Source of the DNA: Sarcophilus harrisii
Lineage: Eukaryota > Chordata > Mammalia > Dasyuromorphia > Dasyuridae
Assembly: GCF_902635505.1 (NCBI RefSeq)
Contig: NC_045428.1
Coordinates: forward strand, 119,927,641 to 119,991,640
Direction: 5' to 3'
DNA: 64,000 bases
The notes beneath the pieces are model-generated. The model saw nothing but the letters and a program-made list of their open reading frames with translations, searched no databases and was not told the DNA's origin. Every line of letters starts with the position of its first letter. Within the stretch, counting starts at the first letter, position 1. Below are positions 40,545 to 53,400 of the stretch, piece after piece. The position numbers were made by a program, and so were the translations under genes.

Positions 40545-40640
40545 TTTAGAGTTGTGAGGGTCATTGGAACTATTTAGTTCAAGCACACATATAATTTGCA
40601 GTGCTAGAATTTCATCTCGGGTTTTCTGACTAAATTTTAT
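40545..40640 (-). repeat. MIR-type SINE fragment, antisense
   Basis: atagatttagagttgtgagggtcattggaactatttagttcaagc. Short and diverged. Confidence 0.5.
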
Positions 40641-40644
40641 TAAA

Positions 40645-42105
40645 TAGCCCAGTAATCATGTCTAAGCATTATGATTTTTGCTAATAATTTAGCACTTGAT
40701 TATATTCTATTTTGTTTTCTAATTGTTCTTGCCTTAGTATTTCATATGTTCTGTAACCCTGTGCTCAAAACTATATCAGACTGAATTTATTCTTAAAGGT
40801 CTTTATCAAAATTGATTCCAGATCTTACCTCAAGAATCAATTTTAATGTTGTATTGTCTATTCCTTTAGAAATCTCAATTTAAACCAATTACCATCTTGT
40901 CTGTCCTTAAATATCTGTTTGCCATTTAAACAACTTGGTTTGTCTGTGCATGTGTTTGTGTGAGTGTATTTTATCAGGTCTTTTTTTTTTATGATCTAAA
41001 TAGCTGATTTTTACTTAGACCTTATTTTCTAAATTTCTAAATGCTTTCGCTCTTCTTGAAAACTAGCACTTTATGTCTAGGAATACATAAAATGTCTTCT
41101 TTGTTCAGTATGCTACTATTTGTTATTAAAAATCTTTGTTAAATGATCAAGCCTCTCTGCCTAGGTTACAAAATGAATTTATAACTTATTGTATTCTTCA
41201 TAGGGAGACCTTTTCCTGTGCATGTTAATGGAACAAATGATTATGAACAGTTGTTATAATTATAGTTATTGTCAACATGAATCTACATACCCTCTACTAG
41301 TAAAACAAAATGACAAATTGCTGTGGAAATAGTTTCTTTCTCTGGTTTCCCAAATAAAAAGAGAACAGATGAAGAAGTGATAGGACATATGGTATTCCTG
41401 AGTAGGGGATCTTTATCATATTAGGGATGAGATGATACTGGTGATAAATAAGAGTGTGAATGATAGATGAGGAAGTTTACTAGGGATTATGTTCTAGAGA
41501 GTTTTGCCTTGGCAGGGAGAAGGACTACCTCTTCACATGAGACAGAGGTAAAGTGGTGGAAAGAATCCGAGTGATGTGAGATGAGGAGGAGGGGAGAAAA
41601 GGGTGCTCTTGATGAATGCTCTCATTTTCCCCCCCCAAGTAAAATATGAGGCAAAGTTCCCAGCTGAAAGAGTAGAGAAAAAAGAACACAGACAGTTTTG
41701 AGAAAGAATGAAAAGATTCTCTAGGTGCTTTTAGCTAATTCAAATGCATGTTGGATGTACAGATTGTTTTGATGGGGATCTCAGCCAGTGTCTCAAAGAA
41801 AAGGAAAGGGGAATAGTCTAAAGAGAACTATAGAGAAAAGAGGCTCCATTTAACCAAATGCTTTCCTTTGGCTTCAGAACCAACTTCTGGGGGAAAAAAT
41901 TATTTCCCTTTCTAAATGATACAACCATTAGCCCCATGGCACAGTAGAAGAACTTTTGGGCTTGTTCAAGAAAAGCTCATTTACATTATTACTCTCTGTC
42001 ATTCATTGTTAGTCATGGGGCTGTTACATCTTATCTTTCTGTGCCTTAGCTTCCTTATGTGTAAAAGATAGGAGGTTTGAGAGTCCTTCTATATCAAAAG
42101 CTTTA
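40645..42105. other. Intron 2, no gene seen
   Basis: No repeat or exon recognised with confidence. Several AT-rich stretches. Confidence 0.35.
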
Positions 42106-42111
42106 GTTCAT

Positions 42112-43845
42112 ATGAACAAAACTACAAAACACTTTCCACACAAAATCAGATCTAAGCAATTGGAAAAATATTAAGTGTTCTTGGATAGGCTGAGCGAATA
42201 TAATAAAGATGACAATACTACCTAAACTAATTTATTTATTTAGTGCTATACCAATCAGACTCACAAAAAACTTTAATGACCTAGAAAAAAATGACAACAC
42301 AATTCATGTGGAAGAACAAAAGGTCAAGACTTTCAAGGGAACTAATGAAAAAAAAATCAAGTGAAGGTGGCCTAGCTGTACCTGATCTAAAACTATATTA
42401 TAAAGCAGCGATCACCAAAACCATTTGGTATTGGCCAAAAAATAGATTAGTTGATCAGTGGAATAGTTTAGGTTCACAGGACAAAATAGTCAATAACTAT
42501 ATTAATCTAGTGTTTGACAAACCCAAAGACCCCAACTTTTGGGATAATAATTCATTATTTGACAAAAACTGCTGGGAAAATTGGAAATTAGTATGGCAGA
42601 AACTAGGCATTGACCCACATTTAACACCGTACACCAAGTCATCTTGGTCAAAATGGGTTTATGATCTAGGCATAAAGAATGAGATTATAAATAAATTAGA
42701 AGAACATAGGATAGTTTACCTCTCAAACCTGTGGAAGAGGAAGAAATTTGTAACCAAAGAAGAACTAGAGATCATTATTGATCACAAAATAGAAATTTTT
42801 GATTATATCAAGTTAAAAAGTTTTTGTACAACCAAAACTAATGCGGACAAGATTAGAAGGGAAGCAATAAACTGGGAAAACATTTTTACAGTCAAAAGTT
42901 CTGAGAAAGACCTCATTCCAAAATATATAGAGAATTGACTCTAATTTTTAAGAAATCAAGCCATTCTCCAATTGATAAATGGTCAAAGGATATGAACAGA
43001 CAATTTTCAGGTGAAGAAATTGAAAAACTATTTCTAGCCATATGAAAAGATGCTCCAAATCATTATTGATCAGAGAAATGCAAATTAAGACAACTCTTGA
43101 GATACCACTACACACTTGTCAGATTGGCTAGGATGACAGGAAAAGATAATGATGAATGTTGGCAGGGATGTGGGAAAACAGGGACACTAATACATTTTTG
43201 GTGGAATTGTGAATGTATCCAACCATTCTGGAGAGCAATTTGGAACTATGCTCAAAAAGTTATCAAACTATGCATACCCTTTGATCCAGCAGTGTTACTA
43301 CTGGGCTTATATCCCAAAGAGATCATAAAAGAGGGAAAGGGACCCATATGTGCAAAAAATGTTTGTGGCAGCTCTTTTTGTAGTGGCTAGAAATTGAAAT
43401 TGAATGGATGTCCATCAGTTAGAGAATGGCTGAATAAATTGTGGTATATGAATGTTATGTAATATTATTGTTCTATAAGAAATGACCAGCAAGATGATTT
43501 CAGAAAAACCTGGAGAGACTTACCTGAACTGATGCTAAGTGAAATGAGCAGCACTAGGAGATCATTATACACTTCAACAACAATATTACATGATGATCAA
43601 TTCTGATGGTCATGGCTCTCTTCAAAAATGAGATGAACCAATTGAGTTCCAATTGTTCAGTAATGAAGAGAACCAGCTACACCCAGTGAAAGAACTGGGA
43701 AAAGAGTGTAGACCACAATATAGCATTTCCATGCCTTCCGTTATTTGTCCCTTTGCATTTTTGTTTTCCTCCTCAGGTTATTTTTACCTTATTTTTAAAT
43801 CTGATTCTTTTCTATATATTGTATTTAATATATATTTTAACATAA
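42112..43845 (+). repeat. L1 LINE copy A: ORF2 C-terminal part and 3' UTR
   Basis: A frame of 215 codons at 42291-42938 encodes the region after the L1 reverse transcriptase: FMWKNKRSRLSRELMKKKSS, GGLAVPDLKLYYKAAITKTI, WYWPKNRLVDQWN, LTPYTKSSW, DYIKLKSFCTTK. It aligns with human L1 ORF2 (GGITLPDFKLYYKATVTKT, DQWN, DLIKLKSFCTAK) as remembered. After a decayed stretch the frame resumes at 43097-43390 with RYHYTLVRLARMTGKDNDEC, WQGCGKTGTLIHFWWNC and IPFDPAVLLLGLYPKE, the C-terminal zinc-knuckle-like region. 3' UTR text continues to about 43845. The 5' end is truncated and the last part of the tail is missing. Confidence 0.93.
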
Positions 43846-44017
43846 AAAGCTATAGTTCTAGGACACTCTTATCTTTGGTTTGAAATAGGGAGATACTGTA
43901 GAATACCCATTTAACTGTGGAATAATTTAGTCAACTAATAAAGATGGATTTGTGGAATCACTGGTACAGTTTAGAAGACAAAAATAGACAATTGACTTTA
44001 TTATATCTGCTTGTCAA

Positions 44018-44020
<3 letters not shown>

Positions 44021-44059
<39 letters not shown>
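44021..44059. repeat. (GT)n microsatellite, about 19 units
   Basis: A perfect GT run of 39 bp between the two L1 copies. Confidence 0.97.
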
Positions 44060-44060
<1 letters not shown>

Positions 44061-44145
44061 TTATGATGATGACACATTTATATAGGTTTGCTCCGCTCTG
44101 ATATCTAAGTTATCACTATAGGGAGCTCCCCATTAAGAATTTTCT

Positions 44146-45227
44146 TCTAGAAAGCAATAAACTGGGAGAAAATTCTTATATTCAAGGGCTCTGATAAAGG
44201 CCTCATTTTAAAAATATATAGAGAATTGACTCAAATTTATAAGAATTCAAGCTATTCTCCCATTGATACATAGTAAAAGGATATGAACAGACAATTTTCA
44301 AATGAAAAATTAAAACCATTTCTAGTCATATAAGGTACTCTAAATCACTATTTTTCAGAGAAATGCAAATTAAGACAACTCTGAGGTACTACTATACACT
44401 TCTCATATGACTAAGATGATAGGAAAAGATCATGATGAATGTTGGAGGGGGTGTGGGAAAACTGAGACACTAATATATTGTTAGTGAAGTTGTGAACTGA
44501 TTCAACCATTCAGGAGAGCAGTTTGGAACTGTGCCCAAAAGGCTATTAAACCACACATACTGTTTGATTCAGCAGTGTCTCTACTGGGCTTGTATCCCAA
44601 AGAGATCATAAAAGAAGGAAAGGGCCCCATGGGTGCAAAAAATGTTTGTGGCAGCCCTTTTTGTAGTGGCTAGAAACTGGAAACTATTCTCCATCAGTTG
44701 GAGAATAACTGAATAAGTTATGATATATGAATGTTATGGGAATATTATTGTTCTATAAGAAATGATCAGCAGGATGATTTCAGAGAGGCCTGGAGAGACT
44801 TACATGAACTAATGCTAAGTAAAGGGAGCAGAACCAGTAGATCATTGTACAAGGCAACAGCAAGATTATATGATGATCAATTCTGATGGACGTGGTCTGT
44901 TGCAATGATCTTGTGATGAAGAGAGCCATTTGCACTTAGAGGATTGTGAGAAGTGAGTATGAATCACAACATAGTATTTTTCATTCTTTATTTGCATTTT
45001 GTTTTATCTCATTTTTTTCCTTTTTGATCAGATTTTTCTTGGGCATCATGATAATTGTGGAAATATGTATAGAAGAATTGCACATATTCAACATATATTT
45101 GATTACTTGCTGCCTAAGAAAGAGAGAGTAAAGGGGGGAAATTTGGAACACAAGGTTTTCCAAGGGTGAATGTTGAAAATTATCTATGCATATATTATCA
45201 AAATAAAAAATGATAATAAAAAGAGAG
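44146..45227 (+). repeat. L1 LINE copy B: ORF2 end and full 3' UTR
   Basis: It starts with gaaagcaataaactgggag, equivalent to 42858 in copy A, and follows it through aattttcaaatgaaaaatt, gagaaatgcaaattaagacaactctgagg, gttggagggggtgtgggaaa and atcccaaagagatcataaaag. It ends with a 3' tail (gtaaaggggggaaatttggaacacaaggttttccaaggg...aaaataaaaaatgataataaaaag) unlike the end of copy A. Many interruptions, no frame left. Confidence 0.9.
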
Positions 45228-45464
45228 AATTGCTTTCTACCAATCAGCAATTTGGTTTAAATTACCAAATTAGGAGAAAAATAGTGAGAAATTAAGAGAC
45301 TAGTCTAGGGTCACACCATCAGTAGGTTAGAGGTCAATTTTGAATGAAAGTTTTTCTATCTAATATTATTACATTATTATTAATATTGTGCCTTAATGTT
45401 TACAAAATGCTGTCTTCACAAAGCTTTACTTTAATAGTAATTCCTATATTGATTTAATGCATCA

Positions 45465-45660
45465 GAAGATCCTGGTTCATATTTTGACTCTGCCATTTAC
45501 TGTGTGATTTAGAGTGAATAAGACAATTAACCTCTTCCTTATTTGTAAAATGGCTATGACAATAATACTTTTTTTAAATTCATATAGCAAGATTAGAGAA
45601 TAAATGAGTTTCTGCATTAGAAAAATACTTTGTAACTGCATACTGCTATATCTCTATGAA
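45465..45660 (+). repeat. MIR-type SINE
   Basis: gatcctggttcatattttgactctgccatttactgtgtga, aattaacctcttccttatttgtaaaatggctatgac, ttagagaataaatgag, aaatactttgtaactgc. Confidence 0.78.
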
Positions 45661-45664
45661 TTGT

Positions 45665-46935
45665 GTTGATTATAAAGACTACATTTGAAGAATTGACTGA
45701 AGAATTATAGGAAAACAACTCAACTTAGAATTTCAAAAATTTCTCATATCTTTTGCGGGAACTCAAGGAAAAATCAATACAGTCATTTTGGTTCTCAATC
45801 TAATAGAGATCTAATTCTAGCAAAACATTAAGAGAGGAAAGAAAAAGATGGAAAAAGTTACATGATAATTTTGTTATATATTTGAAAAGAATAGCAAGTT
45901 GTGTGTAGTAAAAACAAAAAAGAGAAAGGGAAGAAAAAACAACACAATAAGTTTGGTAGTAGCATGTATCACTTGGCTTTGTTTAGTTGTATGCCTTGCT
46001 TACTTTTGAGACCTTACCCTCTATTGACAATGTAAAGTAGTGAAGAAAACAAGCCAGTGCAGCTCTAAAAGTCCCTTCTTTTCATTTTTAAAGTTTGGTT
46101 TCATTTAATGTGTTCAATTTAGGGAATTTTACCACATCCTATAGATTTGATGGACAGTATTTGGGGAGGGACAATCTTAAACTGGAAAAAATTCCCCAGA
46201 GCACTCTGTATTTAGCCATAAGTGAGGGAGCATTATTAAAACCACCAAGAATTAGAAAGTGTTCTTTCTGCCCAGTCTCACATTTTGGACCATAGAGTTT
46301 ATAGAAATAAGCCCTGAATGTAAATAATTTGTGAGCAAAGCCATATATTTGCCTTGAGAATCATGGAGTTTATATAAACTGGGAGGGCCATGCTTCTGCC
46401 TTGTTAACTAGCTTACTTCTAACTGGAATGTGCAGTGTTTTCCTAAAGCTCTTGTTATTAAGAAATTCCTAGCAACTCAACAATGGCTAGCCCTCTGTAA
46501 GGGTCAGCTCTTCTGTAATGTATGTTAACCCCAGCTATTGCTGCAAACAACATTATTAGAAACTGGAGTAGTGGTTGAGTTTAGTTGAGACAAGCACAAT
46601 CTATGTATTAACATTCTGACAATTTTGTAATATTGGTTGTTGCAGGAATGTCCTGACTGAACTGCTCTTCCTTGATAGTTAATTGTGGTCCCCCCCCCCT
46701 TTTTTTTATTAAGCATTTTACCACCTGCCTGGAACTGTGCCAGTTTCAAGGAAGAAAAAGACAAAAGTGGTAACTCCCTGCCTTAAAGTAGCTTATATTG
46801 TAAATTATATTTCTAATTCTATAAAATTCAATTCCATAAATTATATTTAACACAAATATATATGTATTCCCTGGGTGTCTAAAATAAGTGCATCTTTAAA
46901 TTTAAAATTGTAGCAAGACTTTACGCTGCAGTCAC
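45665..46935. other. Intron 2, non-repetitive stretch, no gene seen
   Basis: 46080-46660 is complex, not AT-biased, and free of repeats I know, so it could be conserved non-coding DNA. A C10/T8 run at 46690-46709 follows. No exon is supported. Confidence 0.4.
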
Positions 46936-46938
<3 letters not shown>

Positions 46939-46975
<37 letters not shown>

Positions 46976-47275
46976 TAGATGTAGATATGTGTACACTTAC
47001 AAACACATGGTGACTCCAAAATCTTGGTGTATACATATACACATACATACATACATACATATACACACATACACATATACCTATGTATATACACATGCAT
47101 GTGTGTATAATATAATCTACCCATATACATCTGTGCATTTTTATATTTTATATTTGGATATATTTATATACAAATAGACTATATGTGTGTGTATGTATAT
47201 ATGCATGTATGTATATATGTATGTATGTATACATGTATGTATGTATATATATGTATGTATGTATGTATTTATAAT
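46939..47275. repeat. (GT)n, (CATA)n and (TATG)n low-complexity cluster
   Basis: (TG)n at 46939-46968, CATA repeats at 47039-47062, TATG repeats at 47190-47268. Small frames on both strands here are repeat artefacts. Confidence 0.95.
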
Positions 47276-47404
47276 CTATGATATATAGTATAATAATATA
47301 TAGCAACATAAGTGTATATGTTTCCATATATATTCAAATGAATATGAGGTAGTTTGGAGAAGGAGTGCTACAAACTGAGAATTAGTTATAAAATAATAGG
47401 TTTA

Positions 47405-47560
47405 GACTTGTATGAGACTTTAGAGGTCAGCTAATTAAATCTCCTGATTTTATAGATGAGGAAAATGTGGCCCAATAAAATGAAGAACTTTGCTTAAGGT
47501 CATATAGGTATAAAGAAAAACTTGTTTCAGTCCACAGCTTTGTGACGTTTTCTTTTGCCT
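47405..47560 (-). repeat. MIR-type SINE, antisense
   Basis: agactttagaggtcagctaattaaatctcctgattttatagatgaggaaaatgtggccc, taaggtcatataggt. Confidence 0.78.
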
Positions 47561-47904
47561 TCCAAGGGCACTGTGATAAATTGTGTAGTTATAATTTAGT
47601 AAAGACATCTGGAAAGAAGACAGCAAACTGAGATGATGGGAAAAGGAAAAAAGGAGTAAAAGAATCACCTTAAATATGAAGATGGAAATATTTAAGTAAT
47701 TTGCTATTATTGAAAAATTTAAATCCTAAAATATTTAGGATTTGCTTTTTCTGTAACAGGAGAGGTAGATGAGCCCACATCCTAAATTTTTTGTAACATT
47801 TTAATTTTGTTGCTTATTTTGAATACAATGCAGTAATGAAGTGAATATTTTGGGCATTGTGATATTATCAGAATGATACAATTTTTCCATTGTGAGACTT
47901 TTTT

Positions 47905-50450
47905 CAACGTATTTTTATTTATTGTATTAAAATTTCCTAATTACTTATAAATTTAAACAAAAACATTCATCTAAAAAATTTGAGTTCCAAATTTTCATTT
48001 CCCTCCTGCCATTTCCCCCCCCCCTTCTTGAGAAAGTAAACAATTTTGATATTTGTTACATACATACATACATACATGTGAAGTCATACAAAATGCATTT
48101 CCACATTATTCATGTTGCAAAATGCAAACAAAAAACAGACTAAAAAACAAAGAAAAATGAAGAAAGTTTAAAAATTAATATCCCTTAATCTGCACTCGGA
48201 CTTGATTAGTTCTTGCTCTGGAGTTGAATAGCATTTTTCATCATGGATCCTTTGGAATTTTCTAGAATCATTGTCTTCATCAGAGGATTTAAGTCTTTCA
48301 CAATTGATCATTGTTACATTTTTGCTATTATAATATTCTTTTGGTTCTGATCATTTAACTTTGAATACATTTCATATAAGTTTTCCCAGATTTTTCTGAA
48401 ACCAGCTGACTCATTATTTCTTACAGCACAATTATACCATAACTTGCTTAGCCATTCCTCAGTTGATGGATATCTTCTTTTTTTTTTTTTTTTTCAAATT
48501 CTCTTTGGAATGTAGTAGTGGTGTTGCTAGATAAAAGAGCACACACAGTTTTATGGCCCTTTGTTTGTAGTTCCAAATTATTCTCCAGGATGGTTGGACT
48601 AATTCACTCAACCAATAGTATATTATCGTACCTATTTTCCCACCTTCCTTTAGCATTGGTCATTTTCCTTTTCTATCATGGTATCTGACAATCTGATAGG
48701 TTTAAAGTAGTACCTAAGTGTTGTTTTGATTTATATTTCCTCTAATCTGTAGTGATCTAGAACATTTTTTATATGACTATTGATTGATTGTTTCCTTTGA
48801 AAACTTCCTGTTTATATCCTTTGACTATTGATCAATTAGGGAATGGTTCTTTTTATAAATCTGGTTTAGTTCCATATATATCTATCTCTCTCTATATATG
48901 TATATATAATTTGAGAAATGAGACCTTTGTCAAAGAAACTTCTTTAAATTTTTTTCTAGTTTCTTCTTTTTTTCTTACTTCAACTGTCTTGGTTTTATTT
49001 GTGCAAAAGCTTTTGAATTCCATGTCATCAGCATATTCATTTTACTTTCTGTGATCCTCTTTCTACTTTTTGTTTGGTTATAAACTCTAGTCTTATCCAA
49101 AGATTGATGGTACATTTTTCTATGCATCCCTATTTTATTTATGATTCACTATGTCTAAATCTTTTATCCATTTTGAACTTATCTTTGTAAACAATGTTAA
49201 ATGTTGGCCTTTGTCTAGTTTTTTCCCTAATTACTTTGACCATTTACTACTGTGTATTGTATACTGAAAACACTTAACCAGTATTAGATTATTTTGACGA
49301 TTATTGCTTAGTAATACAGTTTTTAAAGTCTGGAACTGCTAGACCTTCACTTTTTAAAAACTGATTCCCTTGATATTCTTGATCTTTTCTTTCAGATGAA
49401 TTTTGTTATTTTTTTCTATTTTCTATTTCACAAAATGATTCTTTGGTAGTGTTGCACTGAATAAGTAAAGTAATTTAGATTAAGTTGTCTTTTTTTTTTT
49501 TTTTTTTTTTAAATGTTGGCTCATCCTAGTCATGAATACTTAATATTATTCCTCTTGTTTAGATTTGTTTTTCTCTGTATGAAAAGTAATTGTCTTCATA
49601 TAGTCCCTGGATTTATCCTGGTAAGTTGACACCTCCCTCCCTAAGTATTTTACAATGTCTACAGTTATCTTAATAGATGTTTTTTCTCTTAATCTCTTCT
49701 GACTAGGTTTTGTTGGTAATTTCTAGAAATGCAAATGGATTATGTGGATTTATTTTATATCGTATAACTTTGCTGAAATTTTTAATTGTTTCAACTAGTT
49801 TTTGTTGTTGTTCATTCTGTAGAGATGCATAAATATGCCCTCTTATCACCTGTAAAATGTGACAGTTTTATTTTCTTATTGCCTATACTAATTCCTTCAA
49901 TTTTTTTCTTATCCTGTTGCTATAGCTACCATTTTTATGCAATAATAGTGGTGATAATCTATATTCTTGCTTCCCTTTTGGTCTTATTAGAAAGGTGTCA
50001 ACTTCATTTCCATTATAAATAAAGCTTTGTTTTAGATATATACTGCCTAAAATATTTTTAAAAGACTCCATTGATGCTAATGGTTTCTAGTGTCTTTAAT
50101 AGGAAAGGGTGTAGTATCTTGCCAAAATCTTTTTCTGCATATATTAATATGATCATATGATTTTTGTTATAGTTGTTGATAGGGTCAGTTATGCCTAGAG
50201 TTCTCCTAATCTTGAACCAGTCTTGTATTTCTGGTAAAAATCCAATCTTGTCATAGTGTATATGATCCCTGTGAAATATTGTTGAGTCTCTTTCCTCTTA
50301 TTTGCTTTAAAGTTTTTATATCAATATTTGTTATACAAATTGGTATATAGCTTTCTTTCTCTGTTTTGACTCTCTCCTTGTTTAAAGCATATTTGTTCCC
50401 CTTGTTAAAAAGCATATTTATATTATAGACTTTGTTGGGACCCTGTTTTT
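47905..50450 (-). repeat. Old L1 LINE, antisense, about 2.5 kb of ORF2 and 3' UTR
   Basis: + strand order is the complement of L1: 3' UTR (ctgcactcggacttgattagttc, gcatttttcatcatggatcc), the ORF2 end (ttccaaattattctccaggatgg, ccattcctcagttgatgga), then the reverse-transcriptase-proximal region (gatctaaatc-type ttgaacttatctttg, gcttagtaatacagtttttaaagtctgg, ttcttatcctgttgctatagctacc). On the minus strand the peptide at 48459-48656 (GKIGTIIYYWLSELVQPSWR) parallels copy A (GKTGTLIHFWWNCECIQPFW). Poly-T runs at 48479-48494 and 49488-49512 were gained later. Older than copies A and B by its divergence. Confidence 0.88.
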
Positions 50451-50604
50451 AACCTATTTCCCTAACTGTTTATATAATACTGAAGCTTCCAATAAATGAT
50501 TTTTGGGAAATCATTGAACTTCTTTCCCACAAAAATATAATTTTTGAACATCTTTTCTAGAAGAGAAATTAACATTTTGAATTTATAGAACAATAGATCT
50601 TTAT

Positions 50605-50745
50605 TGATAGGAATGTTAGAGGCCATCAATCAGAATCAATCCCCTTATTAGATAGGGGAACTTGGCCTATGAATTTCAAAGGATGAGATAAAAACAGAAT
50701 TTGTATTCTCACATTGCAGAACCATTATTCATTCTACTGTCCAGT
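50605..50745 (-). repeat. MIR-type SINE, antisense
   Basis: gaatgttagaggccatcaatcagaatcaatccccttattagatagggg, then weak text to about 50745. Confidence 0.6.
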
Positions 50746-50749
50746 ATCT

Positions 50750-51760
50750 TTAAATCTAAACAAAAAATAACTATGCCCTTTGTCTTTTGGTGTTGTATAA
50801 TCATTATCTCATCATCACTCTAAATCTCATTCACATAGACATGAGTAGTCTCTGACACACATTGACTATCTTGGCCTTGGGCAAGTCACTTGCTTACTGA
50901 GTGCTGTGTCAAATTCTCAAATTCAAACTTAAGCTCCACTAATCTGTGCATAAGGATCTTTGCAGTTACTTGTTTACTTATTTTTTTTTTAATGTAATGT
51001 TTTCTGGGCTTTATTATATGTTTATTTTGTTAAGAGTTTGACATCTCTGCTCTAGGACAACTGTCTAGGAATGTAAGTGGCAGAACAAATGCATATTTGC
51101 ATTACTAGAGGTGCTTCATATAGATGAAAATCCAAGTCCCAATCCCTAAGGAAAAATTCTGCTTTGGAGCTGCCATACAGATATAGCTGTAGGACTTTAC
51201 CTTTCAGGTTCTTCACTTTGAAGATTTAGGGCTCAAACAAAGAATAAAATATGAATCAGTGAATTAGTGACCTGAAAGATAATACTGCTGTTATGTAGAG
51301 AACAAGGGTAAATTCATTATTAGGATAAGCAATGATGGTTGAAACTGGATGCAATTTGAGATGATTTAGCTTTGGCTAATCCTCAAAATGTTCATAATGA
51401 ATTCTGCTGACCTTGTAGTGCTAACACATTTGTTCTTTAAATCATGTATAGAACATAGCATACTTAAAAAAAGAAAAGAAAAAGAACAAAGCAGAGTGAC
51501 ATTAGGGTTTTCTGACTAGGTTACAGAGTGTGTTATATGTAACTCCAGGTTTTCCCAAGATACTTTTACAAGATACAGTTGCTCAGAAGAAAAACTTCTC
51601 AGGGTAGACTTAATGTCTGTTTTATTGCCTTGCTCTTCTTATATTTATAAATTTGAAGGCAAGAACACATGAGTTCTCTTCAAGCTCAGAAAATTTGAAA
51701 ATCATTCTTCTAAAAGGTCAGTTTTGGTCTTCAGTGATGAAGACATGACATGAAATGTCA
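50750..51760. other. Intron 2, no gene seen
   Basis: Nothing recognised apart from short A- and T-rich runs. Confidence 0.35.
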
Positions 51761-51764
51761 GATT

Positions 51765-52000
51765 TCAGAGGTGTACTATTTAGAATGCTTAAACTGAATC
51801 AGGAAGACCTAAATTGAAATCCAGTTTCAGACACTTACTAGCTGTGTGAGCCTGGGTAAGTCTATTTAATCTCTATATGCCTCAGTTATGTCATTTACAA
51901 AATAGGGTAAATGATAACACCTCCCTCCTAGGATTGTTAAGGAAAAAAATGAAATAATGTTCTTTAAAATGCTGTATAAATGCTAACTGTTACCAATAGC
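51765..52000 (+). repeat. MIR-type marsupial SINE, near full length
   Basis: aatcaggaagacctaaattgaaatccagtttcagacacttactagctgtgtgagcctggg, atgcctcagttatgtcatttacaaaatagg, cacctccctcctaggattgttaagg, aaatgctgtataaatgctaactgtt. Confidence 0.88.
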
Positions 52001-52004
52001 AAAT

Positions 52005-53280
52005 CACTATTTCTGGGTCTAAGTTCTTCATCCTTAAAATGGAGGGGGTTAATCTATATTGTCTTCTGTGTCTAATCTCTTGACTTCTGTGTTCTTTAAA
52101 GTAGGGAAAAAATCCCAGATCAAAACATAGTTTTCCTAGATTAACACATCTTCCTTCCTGATTTAAAATAGTCATGTTTTATTTTTAGTAAAAATAATTC
52201 TATTTTAAAACAATATCACTATCTTTTAAGTGAAAAACAGCTAGGATATAATCACTTCCTTTTATTTTTTTAATCTTCTCTCCTTTGATTCAGACTTGGA
52301 TACTAATATAACATTGCTACTTTGTCAACCTATTACAAGAATAAATTCCTCCTCTCTCTTTTTAAAAGTCTGTACTGAAAGAATAATGTAGCACATTCTT
52401 ACTTGCTATAGATACTAATTGTATTTTCAGTTGGGATCTTGCTGTCATAGCCACAATAACCATAGCTTTGTGTTCAGTAGGCCTGTTGACAGTAGTTATT
52501 GTACAGTGTAAATGAATGCTGTTGACTAGTGATGCATCTGTGGCTGAGAACATGTAGTCAGTTTAATTTGCCTGGCAAGTGATCAAACCATTACCAAATC
52601 ACATCTTGTGTTAAGAAAGGTTATAGTTATGAAGACCTATTAATAGGGCCTTTTTTCCTGGGGGGTGGGGGTGGAAATTGGGAGGATTTCTAGTAATAAT
52701 AAAAATAATAATAAACTCAGACATTTAAGATATGTGGGTGACTCTTGATGTTTTCTATATTAAAACTTGTTTTTGTTGTCATTTTAGGACCACTAATGTA
52801 TTTAGAAGTAAAGGATCTCGTATGTCATGTTAAGAGTTACTAGGTCTTTGTAGTAATCAGGTCAAGTTGTACAGTGGTGTCTTAGTTATAGTCGCTGGTT
52901 GTAATTGGGGAACTTTGCCAGTAGCACCAAATTATATGCTGGATCACTGAGGTGAACTAATGTCCTTTGAAGCTAGGCTTATCTTCAAATTCCTCTGTCT
53001 GTTAAAACATATAAGCTTTGAAAATGTGACCATAGCAAATATAATATTATAGTTAACTTAGTTTCCTCAGCTACATCAAACAAAACTATGTTTACATAAT
53101 CCATGTAATTTGGTGGTACCTGGTGAGCAATAAACTCCTCCCAAAGCCTTTCTTTTATAAAGGGCTCAAAACTTTCCAGTTATTCTCAATTTTCCACTCA
53201 ATATTCCAAAAAAATTTTTTTATTTAAAAAACAAACAAAAAGTCCTATTTTTTGATAGCCTATCTTCTCATCTATAACTC
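52005..53280. other. Intron 2, no gene seen
   Basis: 52360-52630 is complex, repeat-free sequence and may be conserved non-coding DNA. The rest is AT-rich. Confidence 0.4.
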
Positions 53281-53284
53281 TGAG

Positions 53285-53400
53285 CTTTCTTATGTATATT
53301 ATTTTCTCCCACTAGATTGTAAATTCCTTGTAGGGGCAACTGGATGAGGTCTGGAACTGTTTTTGTTTTGTTTTGTTTATTCACAGAGCTTAGTAACATG
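53285..53400 (+). repeat. L2 LINE 3' tail fragment
   Basis: ccactagattgtaaattccttgtaggggcaactgg, then gttttgtttattcacagagcttagtaac. Confidence 0.7.

Noticed and set aside
42291-43390. Host gene with two coding pieces
   Set aside because: Both peptides align with L1 ORF2 C-terminal sequence and sit in a truncated L1.
46921-47177. Small frames rich in Tyr/Thr/His/Cys on both strands
   Set aside because: Artefacts of GT, CATA and TATG repeats.
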